Assembly (NCBI RefSeq): GCF_007830635.1
Contig: NZ_VLLA01000005.1
Span: forward strand, 62,001-126,000
Reading direction: 5' to 3'
Source of the DNA: Bradyrhizobium huanghuaihaiense
GTDB taxonomy: Bacteria > Pseudomonadota > Alphaproteobacteria > Rhizobiales > Xanthobacteraceae
DNA: 64,000 nt
Part shown: positions 46,306 through 54,380 of the stretch, piece by piece
Layout of the letters: each line of letters opens with the position of its first letter
Numbering within the stretch: position 1 is the first letter of the stretch
Program-made: the position numbers and the translations under genes
The notes under the pieces: model-generated
What the model was told of the DNA's origin: nothing
The model's input: only the letters and a program-made list of their open reading frames with translations
Database searches by the model: none

Positions 46306-47037
46306 ATGGCAGACCGCCTCAAGGGTAAGCGCGCCGTCATCACGGCTGCGGCAGCGGGTATCGGGCGCGCTTGCGCCATCGCATTCGCGCGTGAAGGCGC
46401 AACCGTCATCGCCACCGACATCAATGAGGCCGGCATCGCTGGCCTGACCAAGGAAGGCATCGCCGAGGTCGCAAAGCTCGACGTTCGCAACACCGCCGAC
46501 GTCAACGCCTTCGCCAAGCGCGTCGGCAAGATCGACATCCTGCTCAACGCGGCCGGCTTCGTGCACCACGGCACCATCCTCGAATGCTCGGAAGAGGATT
46601 TCGACTTCTCGTTCGACCTCAACGTCAAGTCGATGCACCGGACCATCAGGGCCTTCCTGCCCGACATGATTGCGGGCGGCGGCGGCAGCATCGTCAACAT
46701 CTCGTCCTGCGCGGCCTTGAGGCCGCCGGCGAACCGCTACGTCTACAGCTCGTCGAAGGCGGCCGTGTCGCTGCTGTCGCGCGCGGTCGCGCTCGACTTC
46801 ATCACCAAGGGCATCCGCTGCAACTCGATCTGCCCTGGCACCGTCGAGACCCCCTCGATGCTCGACCGCGCCGCCGCGCAGGGGCCGCAGGGCAAGGAGA
46901 TGTTCATCTCCCGCCAGAAGATGGGCCGGCTCGGCACCGCCGAGGAGATCGCCAACATGGCGATCTATCTCGGCAGCGACGAGAGCGCCTTCACCACCGG
47001 CGTCGACCTCGTCGTCGACGGCGGCTACATGCTCTGA
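46306..47037 (+). CDS. Short-chain dehydrogenase, keto-deoxy-sugar-acid dehydrogenase-like
   Basis: A 243-residue classical SDR. The cofactor site is TAAAAGIGRACAIAF (about 15-29; the usual TGxxxGIG is modified to TAAAAGIG), followed by ATDINE. The NAG motif appears as LNAAGFVH, serine in ISSCAALR, and the catalytic YxxxK is YSSSK. Acidic TDIN after strand 2 suggests NAD preference. The wording resembles 2-keto-3-deoxy-L-fuconate dehydrogenase/DHRS6-type enzymes. AAGGAG precedes ATG 46306. With the dehydratase upstream it may oxidise the keto-deoxy acid, as an alternative to phosphorylation. The substrate is inferred. Confidence 0.85.
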   Translation: MADRLKGKRAVITAAAAGIGRACAIAFAREGATVIATDINEAGIAGLTKEGIAEVAKLDVRNTADVNAFAKRVGKIDILLNAAGFVHHGTILECSEEDFDFSFDLNVKSMHRTIRAFLPDMIAGGGGSIVNISSCAALRPPANRYVYSSSKAAVSLLSRAVALDFITKGIRCNSICPGTVETPSMLDRAAAQGPQGKEMFISRQKMGRLGTAEEIANMAIYLGSDESAFTTGVDLVVDGGYML

Positions 47038-47043
47038 TCAGCT

Positions 47044-47140
47044 CCTCATCCCGAGGAGGCGCGCGAGCGCCGTCTCGAGGGATGGGCCACGGGCTCCATG
47101 GTTCGAGACGCGCGCCAAGTGCGCGCTCCTCACCATGAGG
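47044..47140. repeat. Intergenic inverted repeat between two SDR genes
   Basis: CCTCATCCCGAGGAGGCGCGC (47044-47064) is matched in reverse complement by GCGCGCTCCTCACCATGAGG (47121-47140), with two internal mismatched positions and one skipped base. An inner TCTCGAGGGATGG/CCATGGTTCGAGA pair extends the fold. It supplies the spacer in which the second SDR's leader lies. Confidence 0.75.
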
Positions 47141-47158
47141 GATAGGGAGGGTTTCTCG

Positions 47159-47905
47159 ATGAACAAGATCGACCTCAACGGCCGCGTCGCTGTCGTCACC
47201 GGCGGCGCGCAGGGCTTTGGCCGCGCCATCACCGAGCGCTTCGTCGCCTCCGGCGCCAAGGTCGCGATCTGGGATTTCGACGCCGCGCTGGCCGAGAAAA
47301 CCGCAAAAGAGATCGGCGGCGAGACAAAAGTCTTCAAGGTCGACGTCACCGACACCGCGGCCGTCGAGCAGGCGCGCGATGCAACGCTCAAGGCCTTCGG
47401 CAAGATCGACATCCTCGTCAACAATGCCGGCATCGCCGGCGTCAACAAGCCGGTCTGGGAGACCGATCTCGAGGAATGGCGCAAGGTGCTGCGCATCAAC
47501 CTCGACGGCCCCTTCATCGTCTGCAAGGCGATCGTGCCTGAAATGCTCAAGCAGAAATACGGGCGGATCGTGAACATCGCCTCGATCGCCGGCAAGGAAG
47601 GCAACCCGAACGCATCGCATTATTCGGCATCCAAGGCCGGCCTGATCGCGCTGACGAAGTCGCTCGGCAAGGAGCTCGCCGCGCACGACATTCTCGTGAA
47701 CGCAGTGACCCCGGCGGCTGCCAAGACCGCGATCTTCGACCAGATGACACAGCAGCATATCGACTTCATGTTGTCGAAAATCCCAAAAGCGCGCTTCGTG
47801 CAGGTCGAAGAGCTCGCCGCGATGGTGAGCTGGCTGGCATCGGAGGACTGCGGCTTCTCGACCGGCGCCGTGTTCGACATCTCCGGCGGGCGCGCAACTT
47901 ATTGA
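47159..47905 (+). CDS. Short-chain dehydrogenase/reductase (classical SDR)
   Basis: A 248-residue classical SDR with TGGAQGFGRAI (about 14-24), WDFD after strand 2, the structural NNAG in ILVNNAGIAG, serine in IASIAGKEG and YSASK as the catalytic pair. The C-terminal GAVFDISGGRATY matches enzymes acting on sugars and small keto acids. It follows the first SDR by 121 bases, which hold a repeat, and precedes a GFA-family gene by seven bases. A role as aldose or aldonate dehydrogenase in the sugar-acid pathway is likely, but the substrate is unknown. ATG 47159 (MNKIDL) is used; an upstream start at 47135 lies in the repeat. Confidence 0.86.
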   Translation: MNKIDLNGRVAVVTGGAQGFGRAITERFVASGAKVAIWDFDAALAEKTAKEIGGETKVFKVDVTDTAAVEQARDATLKAFGKIDILVNNAGIAGVNKPVWETDLEEWRKVLRINLDGPFIVCKAIVPEMLKQKYGRIVNIASIAGKEGNPNASHYSASKAGLIALTKSLGKELAAHDILVNAVTPAAAKTAIFDQMTQQHIDFMLSKIPKARFVQVEELAAMVSWLASEDCGFSTGAVFDISGGRATY

Positions 47906-47912
47906 GGCGATC

Positions 47913-48305
47913 ATGACCCGGGAAGGTGGATGCCTGTGCGGCGCGGTGCGGTTCAAGGCGGAGGGCGAGCCGCTCAACGTCCGCATCTGCCATTGCCGCA
48001 TCTGCCAGAAGGCAATGGGATCGCCCTATTTTGCCCGCGCGCAGTTCGACCAGCGTGCGCTCACCGTCGAGGGCGAGACCGGGCGTTACGCGTCATCGGA
48101 GAACATCGACCGCGTGTTCTGCAAGCAGTGCGGCACACGGCTGTTCGCCTGGCGCCGCAACGGCACGCTGGCCGGTGTGGCACTTGCGACCTTCGACGAC
48201 CGCAACGCCTTTGCGCCGACCGAGCACATCTGGGTGAGCGAGAAGCTCGCCTGGGTGAAGCTCGATGATGGTCTGACGCAATATCCGGGAACGATCCCTG
48301 CTTGA
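47913..48305 (+). CDS. GFA-family (glutathione-dependent formaldehyde-activating-like) zinc protein
   Basis: A 130-residue protein with the GFA zinc pattern: Cys7 and Cys9 in GGCLCGAVRF, Cys26, Cys28 and Cys31 in ICHCRICQK, and Cys70 and Cys73 in FCKQCG. The fold holds two zinc ions. Members are named for a glutathione-formaldehyde adduct enzyme, but many have unknown roles. It follows the second SDR by seven bases and is probably in the same transcript, convergent with an EamA transporter gene two bases later. Confidence 0.85.
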   Translation: MTREGGCLCGAVRFKAEGEPLNVRICHCRICQKAMGSPYFARAQFDQRALTVEGETGRYASSENIDRVFCKQCGTRLFAWRRNGTLAGVALATFDDRNAFAPTEHIWVSEKLAWVKLDDGLTQYPGTIPA

Positions 48306-48307
48306 CG

Positions 48308-49216
48308 TCAGGCCTGATCTGACGCAGGCGCACTTGCCGGCTGAGTGCGCCCGCTCGTCGTTGCGATCCAGATCCCGGCGAATACCGCGACGATGCCGAC
48401 AGCCAGATTCCAGCGCAGCGGCTCGTTCAAAAGCCAAGCGCCAACCAGCGACGCGGTGATCGGATTGACCGTCACCGAGATCGCGACGCACGTGGGCGTC
48501 GTGCGCTCAAGCGCGAAGGCCCAGAGATAGAAAGTCAGCGCCGCGCCGAAGGCACCGAGATAGGCAGCCGCCAGCCATTGCGGCGTGCCGAAGCCTGCGA
48601 CCGGCGCAAAGCTGCCGCGGACATACGAGAGCAGGATCAGGCAGACCGCGCCCGCCGCCATGCTCGTGGTCGTGAACGCGATCGGACCGGAGCGCCGGAT
48701 CAGCGGCTTTGACCAGATGCCGTAGAGCGCCATGCACAGCGCAGCCGCCATCATCAGGAGATCGCCGCGCCAGGCGCCTGACGGCGCCGAGGCGAGGTCG
48801 AAGAGCAGTGCGACCGCAACGCCAGACGTCGCGATCACGACACCGATCGATTTGCGCCAGGTCAGGGCTTCAGCGCCGAGCGCGGCTCCGATCACGAGCG
48901 ACAACAGAGGAAGCGTCGACAGAGCGAGCGCGCCGCGCGCGGCGGTCGTGAAGATCAGCGACGCATTGAACAGGATCGGGAACAACGCAAAGAACAGAAT
49001 GCCGAGTGCGACGACGGCGGCCCAGTCGCCTCGCTCCGGCCAGCGATCACCGCGCAACAGCGTGAGAGGCAACAGCAGCAGAAAGCCGATGCCGAACCGG
49101 AACGAGCCGATCGCCAGCGGATCGATGTCGCCCACGAGATAGCGCGTCGCGCCGATCGAAGTCCCGCCCAGCGCGCTCGACAGCACCGCGGCCAGAACGC
49201 CAAGAATCTCGCCCAC
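48308..49216 (-). CDS. EamA/DMT-superfamily transporter
   Basis: A 302-residue inner-membrane protein with about ten hydrophobic segments arranged as two EamA repeats (about 7-140 and 150-285). Each repeat ends in the usual glycine- and alanine-rich helices, for example ATSGVAVALLFDLASAPSG and NPITASLVGAWLLNEPLRW. Such carriers export metabolites or amino acids. It is convergent with the GFA gene and divergent from a LysR gene, which may control it. The substrate is unknown. Confidence 0.86.
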   Translation of the reverse strand: MGEILGVLAAVLSSALGGTSIGATRYLVGDIDPLAIGSFRFGIGFLLLLPLTLLRGDRWPERGDWAAVVALGILFFALFPILFNASLIFTTAARGALALSTLPLLSLVIGAALGAEALTWRKSIGVVIATSGVAVALLFDLASAPSGAWRGDLLMMAAALCMALYGIWSKPLIRRSGPIAFTTTSMAAGAVCLILLSYVRGSFAPVAGFGTPQWLAAAYLGAFGAALTFYLWAFALERTTPTCVAISVTVNPITASLVGAWLLNEPLRWNLAVGIVAVFAGIWIATTSGRTQPASAPASDQA

Positions 49217-49231
49217 GCTTCCTCCCGGTAA

Positions 49232-49244
49232 TGCTTTGAAAGCA
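49232..49244. promoter_or_regulatory. Palindrome TGCTTTGAAAGCA (candidate LysR site)
   Basis: A perfect palindrome with six-base arms around a central G, 15 bases upstream of the EamA start and 61 before the frameshifted LysR gene. It is a plausible operator for that regulator. If the regulator is inactive, the site may be a relic. Confidence 0.4.
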
Positions 49245-49305
49245 GCATAGGAGGCGCGCCGAAACAGGGAATGGAATTTCCGTCATGCCAGGATAAGTTT
49301 TCGTC

Positions 49306-50170
49306 ATGAGCTCACCCGTTCTCGATCCTGATCTGCTGAAGGCGTTTGCCGCCGTCGCCGAGCATCGATCCTTCACGCGCGCCGCCACGACGCTCAACCG
49401 GACCCAATCGGCGGTCAGCGTCCAGATCAGGCGCCTGGAAGAGCGGCTCGGCGCAAAACTTTTCCAACGCACCAGGGCCGGCGTCGTGCTGACCCCGGCG
49501 GGCGATGAACTCCTCGTCTATGCAAAGCGGCTGCGACCTCAATGCAGAGGCCGTGGATGCGCTCCGCCCACGCAAGCGCGAAGCCGTGGTCCGTCTCGGC
49601 GTGATGGATGATTACGGTACGGTCGTCATTCCGCCATTGCTGGCGCAATTCGCCAAAAGCCATCCGGAGATCCGGGTCGAAATCGAGACCGGGCTGACGG
49701 CAACGATGCCGGCACGGCTCGGCGAGGCCTATGATCTGGTCATCGCCATGCATCCGGAGGGACACGGCGATGGCGAACTGTTACGGCGCGAGCAGGCGGT
49801 CTGGGCCGCCGCGATGTCATATTCGGTCCGGCCACACGACACGCTACCCGTCGCGCTCTACCCGCCTGGCTGCCTGTTTCGGCAATGGGCCGCGGACGCC
49901 CTCGATGCCGCCGGCATGCCCTGGCGCCTCGCCTTTGTCAGCCGCACGCTTGCGGCGGTGGAAGCGATCGCGGCGCAGGGCCTTGCGATTACGGTCGTAA
50001 AAGCCCGCACCCTGCCTTCCCGCCTGCATATCCTATCGGACGGCCTGCCGCCGCTGCCGGGAGCGGACATCCGCCTCCACCGCGCACGCAACCTGTCGCG
50101 TCCGGCGGCCCTGCTGGCCGATCATTTACAGCTTGGGATTTCGCAACCGGCGTCCCATATCCTGCCCTGA
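49306..50170 (+). pseudogene. LysR family regulator, disrupted by a frameshift near 49531
   Basis: Bases 49306 to ~49533 encode a normal LysR HTH (LLKAFAAVAEHRSFTRAATT, RTQSAVSVQIRRLEERLGAK) and reach LLVYAKRL. The frame then closes within ~25 residues as RPQCRGRG, while the next frame carries on as DLNAEAVDALRPRKREAVV and continues through a full effector domain to 50170. One extra base, or two missing bases, in CGGCTGCGACCTC near 49528-49540 explains the shift. A repaired protein would have about 287 residues, a normal length. It is divergent from the EamA gene. Whether the break is genuine or a base-calling error is not resolvable here. Confidence 0.82.
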
Positions 50171-50237
50171 AGCGTTGCTGCACGGCCGGTTCGGCTGGAC
50201 GGCTGCAAGGCCGCAAGCAAACCGGGATAGACGAGCC

Positions 50238-50918
50238 GTGAACATTTCCCTCTATGACCTTTCGGTGTGGGTGCTGCCGCTGGTCCTGGCCATCACCTTC
50301 CATGAGGCCGCGCACGCCTTCGTCGCGCATCGTCTCGGCGACAACACGGCCTGGCAGCTCGGCCGCGTCAGCTTCAATCCGATCAAGCACATCGACCCGT
50401 TCGGCACCCTGATCCTGCCGGCGATGCTGTTGTTTGCGCATTCGCCGTTCCTGTTCGGCTACGCCAAGCCGGTGCCGGTGAATTTCCGCAAACTCAACAA
50501 CCCCAGGCTCGACATGGTCTGGGTGGCGCTGGCCGGGCCCGCGACCAACATCCTGCTGGCGCTCGCGGCAGCCCTCGCCCTTCACGCCCTGCCCTTGGCG
50601 CCGGCGGCGTCGGCGCAGTGGATCTTCGACAATCTCAAGAATGCGCTGGTCATCAACGCGATCCTGGCCGTCTTCAACATGATGCCGATCCCGCCGCTCG
50701 ACGGCGGCCGCGTCGCGGTCGGGCTACTGCCCCGCCCCCTCGCTTTGCCGCTGGCCCGGCTGGAGCCGTTCGGTATGCTGATCCTGATCGGCCTGTTGAT
50801 CCTGCTGCCGCTCGCGGGCTCGCAGTTCGGTCTAAATCTTGATGTTATTTCAGCAATACTGCGAACGTTGACCGGTTATGTGATTCAGGCTGTTCTCTTC
50901 CTGACCGGCAATGCGTAG
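50238..50918 (+). CDS. Site-2-protease-like membrane metalloprotease (M50 family)
   Basis: A 226-residue membrane protein. The zinc-binding HExxH is His22-Glu23-x-x-His26 in FHEAAHAF, and the third ligand is Asp155 in MPIPPLDGGRV, the M50 LDG motif. Several hydrophobic segments surround both. The short form without PDZ or CBS domain is a common bacterial S2P relative of unknown substrate. The start is GTG 50238, giving MNISLYDL; an in-frame ATG at 50133 would include the tail of the preceding regulator. It is followed directly by a small membrane protein. Confidence 0.88.
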   Translation: MNISLYDLSVWVLPLVLAITFHEAAHAFVAHRLGDNTAWQLGRVSFNPIKHIDPFGTLILPAMLLFAHSPFLFGYAKPVPVNFRKLNNPRLDMVWVALAGPATNILLALAAALALHALPLAPAASAQWIFDNLKNALVINAILAVFNMMPIPPLDGGRVAVGLLPRPLALPLARLEPFGMLILIGLLILLPLAGSQFGLNLDVISAILRTLTGYVIQAVLFLTGNA

Positions 50919-51404
50919 TTGAACAGACCGCTCCGAACACACGCCGAAGGGCCAGAGGCCGACTTGGTCAAAGCTGCCGATATGCTGATCGCGCGACGCG
51001 CGGACACCCGTGCCCGCGCCGATTTCGCCACCTGGAAGATGATGGCCAAGCTCAACGGGGCATCCGCGCTGCCTCCGGAAGCCCAGGAGTTCCTCAGCAG
51101 CTACAAGAACCTGCTGGCCCGGATGAGCGAGGGCGAGGCCACCGAGGCCACCATCGCCGCGATCTACAAGGCCTACTATGCTGAAATGGGCGGCGGCGGA
51201 ACACCGCCCGATGTCCGCCCCCGCCAGGCTGAGCCGGCGGCGGACAATGTTACCGCTTTCCGGCGCCCGGCACCGAAGCCGAGGACGACCGGCTTTTTCG
51301 GGACTGGCACGGCCGCTGGAACCCAGAAACGGCCGTTGCCGGTGGCGTTGATCTTCGCCTGCCTGGTGGTCGTCTATGTCGGGATCCGGTTTTACTGGCG
51401 CTGA
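50919..51404 (+). CDS. Hypothetical protein with a C-terminal membrane anchor
   Basis: A ~161-residue protein from TTG 50919, immediately after the protease stop; an internal start is possible because no ribosome site is clear. The N-terminal ~90 residues are helical and charged (ADMLIARRADTRARADFATWKMM), followed by a proline-rich low-complexity linker and one C-terminal hydrophobic segment LPVALIFACLVVVYVGIRFYW. It may be a tail-anchored protein working with the M50 protease, perhaps as substrate or partner. I do not recognise a family. Its 3' end overlaps the convergent tonB gene by 13 bases. Confidence 0.65.
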   Translation: MNRPLRTHAEGPEADLVKAADMLIARRADTRARADFATWKMMAKLNGASALPPEAQEFLSSYKNLLARMSEGEATEATIAAIYKAYYAEMGGGGTPPDVRPRQAEPAADNVTAFRRPAPKPRTTGFFGTGTAAGTQKRPLPVALIFACLVVVYVGIRFYWR

Positions 51405-52240
51405 GCCGACTTCTTCTTTTTCTTCTCGTCCGCCGGCTTGAACACGATGTCGACGGTGCGTTCGATCCGATCCTCTGTCAGCGCGGCCGGCGGCTGCGGG
51501 AACGGGTCGGACTTGCGGACCATGGCGATCGCGGCGGCATCGTAGGCCTTGTCGCCTGATGACGTCACGATATCGACCGACAGCACGTTGCCCATCCGGT
51601 TGAGCGCAAAGCTCACCTTGGCCGTTTCGTTATTGGGGTCCTTGCCTTCCGGATTGACCTTGTGCGCCGAAAGATGCGCGCTGATCTTGCGGTTCCAGTC
51701 AGCGGTCACCTTCAGGATGTCCTTGCCGATACCCATCACCGGCGCCATGGCCTTCTCGGCCTCGCGGGTTGCGTCCTCGAAGGTCTGGCGCTCCATCGCA
51801 ATCGACTTCTGCGCGGCTTCCATGGCCGGCGTTTCGACGGCGGCGATCTTGGGATCGTCGTCCTGCTCCTTCTTCGGCTTGTTCTCGGTGACGAGCCGAT
51901 CGGCCTCCTCGACCTGTTGCGGTCGGTCCTGGGGAAGATCCGTCTCCTTGACCTCGGCCTTTTGCTCGGGCATCTCCGGCCGCTCTTCCTGCTCTTCGGA
52001 GTCCACAGGCCCGGGCGGCATATCGGTCTCGCGCGGCGGCGGCGACGTCATCTCGACCGCGAACTCCGCTCCCGCAGCCCCCAGCCCTTCCTCGCTGTCG
52101 TCGGCCTTCAGATTTGCGAGCGCGAGCGCAGCGCCACCCACATGGAGGGCGACCGCCGCGACGGCAGCCAGCGTCCAAAGGGCGACAGGCAATATCCAGA
52201 GCTTTCGCAACGATCTGGGTTCGAGCTCGGCGTCAGACAT
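51392..52240 (-). CDS. tonB: TonB-family energy transducer
   Basis: A 282-residue protein: an N-terminal membrane anchor (about residues 14-42, LWILPVALWTLAAVAAVALH), a long acidic, proline- and glutamate-rich spacer (about 65-150, e.g. SPPPRETDMPPGPVD), and a C-terminal TonB domain (about 180-270) with the family VSFALNRMGNVLSVDIV pattern. It transfers proton-motive energy from ExbB/ExbD to outer-membrane receptors. It is the last gene of the iron-uptake operon, nine bases after exbD. Being next to its own receptor suggests a dedicated transducer. Confidence 0.88.
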   Translation of the reverse strand: MSDAELEPRSLRKLWILPVALWTLAAVAAVALHVGGAALALANLKADDSEEGLGAAGAEFAVEMTSPPPRETDMPPGPVDSEEQEERPEMPEQKAEVKETDLPQDRPQQVEEADRLVTENKPKKEQDDDPKIAAVETPAMEAAQKSIAMERQTFEDATREAEKAMAPVMGIGKDILKVTADWNRKISAHLSAHKVNPEGKDPNNETAKVSFALNRMGNVLSVDIVTSSGDKAYDAAAIAMVRKSDPFPQPPAALTEDRIERTVDIVFKPADEKKKKKSAQRQ

Positions 52241-52249
52241 GACTGACCT

Positions 52250-52714
52250 CTAAGGCTGCGCAGGGCCCGCGGCAGGCGTTCCCGCCGCCGTGGGAGGCCC
52301 CTCGAGTGCAACCAGCTTCACTCGTGTGTAGCCGCCGGAGCGCAACAGCTCCATGACACCCATCAGCTCGCCATAAGGCACCGAGCGATCGGCGCGCAGG
52401 AAGAGGTACTTGTCCTTGCTCATGTCGGACATGGAGTCGAGGGTCATGGTGAGCTCGGCGCGGTGGACGGTCTCCTCGCCTATGGCGATCGTCAGATCGC
52501 GTCTGATGCTGAGATAGGTCGGCTTGTCCGGCTTCTTCTGCGGTATCGCGCTCGAGGTCGGCAGGTCGATCGGCAGATCGACCGTGGAGAGCGGCGCTGC
52601 GACCATGAAGATGATCAGCAGCACCAGGATGACGTCGATGAACGGCGTGACGTTGATGTCATGCGTTTCCGAGAAATCGTCGTCGTCATCATTGTCTGTG
52701 AGCGAGACGGCCAT
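52250..52714 (-). CDS. exbD: Biopolymer transport protein ExbD
   Basis: A 154-residue protein with one N-terminal membrane helix, [20 protein letters not shown] (about residues 20-39), that carries the conserved membrane aspartate (D in FIDVILVLL) used for proton flow. The periplasmic domain follows (about 50-140). It works with ExbB and TonB in the inner membrane. It lies three bases downstream of exbB and nine upstream of tonB, in the same operon as a TonB-dependent receptor. Confidence 0.93.
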   Translation of the reverse strand: MAVSLTDNDDDDDFSETHDINVTPFIDVILVLLIIFMVAAPLSTVDLPIDLPTSSAIPQKKPDKPTYLSIRRDLTIAIGEETVHRAELTMTLDSMSDMSKDKYLFLRADRSVPYGELMGVMELLRSGGYTRVKLVALEGPPTAAGTPAAGPAQP

Positions 52715-52717
52715 GGT

Positions 52718-53692
52718 TCACTCCGCTGCGCGCGAATGCACGCTGCCGTGGCTGCGGTCGAGATCGCGCGAGAGCAGCCGCGCCGCCGCGCCCGAGGCCC
52801 GGCTGACCAGCTCGAGATAGCCCTTCGTCACGCGCGAGAAGTGATTGTAGATGATGACGGCGGGAATGGCGGCGACGAGGCCGATCGCGGTGGCGAGCAG
52901 CGCCTCGGCGATGCCGGGGGCGACCACGGCGAGGTTCGTGGTCTGCGACTTCGAGATGCCGATGAAGCTGTTCATGATGCCCCAGACCGTCCCGAACAGG
53001 CCGACGAAGGGCGACGTGGAGCCGATGGTGGCGAGCACGCCCATGCCGATGCGGATGCGCCGCGCCTCCGCGCGCACGATCTCCTGGAAGCTAGAGGCTG
53101 CACGCTCCTTGATGCCGGCATCGCTGGACAAGCCGGCCGACATCCGCGCCTCGCGCAGCGCCGCCGCCAGAAACGACGGCAGGATGCCCTCCTTGGCGCC
53201 GAGCGCCATCTGCGCTTCGGCGAGCGAGCGTGCCTCCGCGACCTTCTTCAGGGCCGAACGCAGCTTGGCCGAGGCGACCGACAGCTCGATCGACTTCGCG
53301 ATCAGCACCGTCCAGGTCATCAGCGATGCAAAGGCGAGACCGATCATCACCGCCTTCACGATGACGTCCGCCGACATGAACATCACCCAGGGCGACAATT
53401 CCTTCATGGCGGGCGCGGTGGATACAGCCTCGGACTTCGCAGCCGGTGCGGCGGCCGTCGGAGCCGCGGCGGCCGAGGGGGCCGCGGGAGCCGCCGCCAT
53501 GGGGGCGGTCACGGGCGCAGCCGCCGGCGCCGACGGCGCTGCCGCCGGAGCGGGTGCAGCAGGCTGAGCCTTCTGGGCCGGTGCCGGCGCGGCCGGCTGG
53601 GTTTGTGTCTGGGCGGAAACAGGTGATGCGAGCCAGGTGGCCGCCAGAAGGACGGCTGCGGCAAGGCTGGCTTGGAAGGTTGTGGTCTTCAT
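52718..53692 (-). CDS. exbB: Biopolymer transport protein ExbB, with signal peptide and Ala/Pro-rich linker
   Basis: A 324-residue ExbB/TolQ/MotA-family protein. It begins with a Sec-type signal ([17 protein letters not shown]) and a ~70-residue alanine/proline-rich periplasmic linker (about 26-98), then the three-helix ExbB core (about 105-310). The motif [13 protein letters not shown] and the [21 protein letters not shown] helix are diagnostic. The long N-terminal extension is typical of some proteobacterial ExbB forms. It overlaps the piuC gene by four bases and is followed by exbD three bases later. Confidence 0.92.
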   Translation of the reverse strand: MKTTTFQASLAAAVLLAATWLASPVSAQTQTQPAAPAPAQKAQPAAPAPAAAPSAPAAAPVTAPMAAAPAAPSAAAAPTAAAPAAKSEAVSTAPAMKELSPWVMFMSADVIVKAVMIGLAFASLMTWTVLIAKSIELSVASAKLRSALKKVAEARSLAEAQMALGAKEGILPSFLAAALREARMSAGLSSDAGIKERAASSFQEIVRAEARRIRIGMGVLATIGSTSPFVGLFGTVWGIMNSFIGISKSQTTNLAVVAPGIAEALLATAIGLVAAIPAVIIYNHFSRVTKGYLELVSRASGAAARLLSRDLDRSHGSVHSRAAE

Positions 53693-54378
53693 ACTTCGGC
53701 CCAGTAGCGAATGAGGTTGTGATAGATACCCGTCAATTTGACCGTTTCGGGATCGTCACGCCCGAGCCGTTCCACCAGCGCCTGTATCGCGGTGTCGAGG
53801 TCAAAGATCATGCTCCGGGCTTGATCGTCCCGTATCATGCTCTGAAGCCAGAAGAAAGACGCAACCCGCGTTCCCCTCGTCACCGGCGTGACGAGGTGGA
53901 GGCTGGTCGAGGGATAGAGCACGCAGTCGCCGGCTGGCAACTTGACTTCGTGCGAACCGTAGGTGTCCTCGATCACAAGTTCGCCACCGTCGTATTCCTC
54001 CGGTTCGGCGAGGAACAGCGTCACCGACAGGTCTGTGCGGATGCGAAGGCCGGTCAGCCGGTCGCCTCGGATCGCATTGTCGACATGCAGGCCGAAATGG
54101 TGGCCGCTGTCCGCCGCATAGCGGTTGAACAGCGGCGGGAAGATCTGGAGCGGGATTGCCGCCGCGATGAAGCGCGGGTTCGACGTCAGCGCCGAGATGA
54201 TGCGGTTGCCGAGCTTGCGCGCGACCTCGCCGTCCGGCGGCAATTGCTCGTTGCGCTTGACCATGGCCGACTGCGCGCCCGCGGTGGAGCGGCCGTCTTC
54301 CCACGCGCTGGCGTCCATGATGCGGCGGAAATCCGCCACATCATCTTTGCTCAGGATGCCAGGCAGGCAGGTCAACAT
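53689..54378 (-). CDS. PiuC/YbiX-type Fe(II)/2-oxoglutarate dioxygenase
   Basis: A 229-residue PKHD-type hydroxylase. The iron ligands are His98 and Asp100 in [11 protein letters not shown], and His161 in [10 protein letters not shown]; Arg171 in [11 protein letters not shown] would bind 2-oxoglutarate. The family is regularly encoded next to siderophore receptors of the Fiu/PiuA group and is iron-regulated. ATG 54378 gives MLTCLPGIL; a longer reading to 54555 overlaps the receptor gene and is not needed. It lies two bases after the receptor stop and overlaps exbB by four. The hydroxylated substrate is not known. Confidence 0.9.
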   Translation of the reverse strand: MLTCLPGILSKDDVADFRRIMDASAWEDGRSTAGAQSAMVKRNEQLPPDGEVARKLGNRIISALTSNPRFIAAAIPLQIFPPLFNRYAADSGHHFGLHVDNAIRGDRLTGLRIRTDLSVTLFLAEPEEYDGGELVIEDTYGSHEVKLPAGDCVLYPSTSLHLVTPVTRGTRVASFFWLQSMIRDDQARSMIFDLDTAIQALVERLGRDDPETVKLTGIYHNLIRYWAEV

Positions 54379-54380
54379 GA

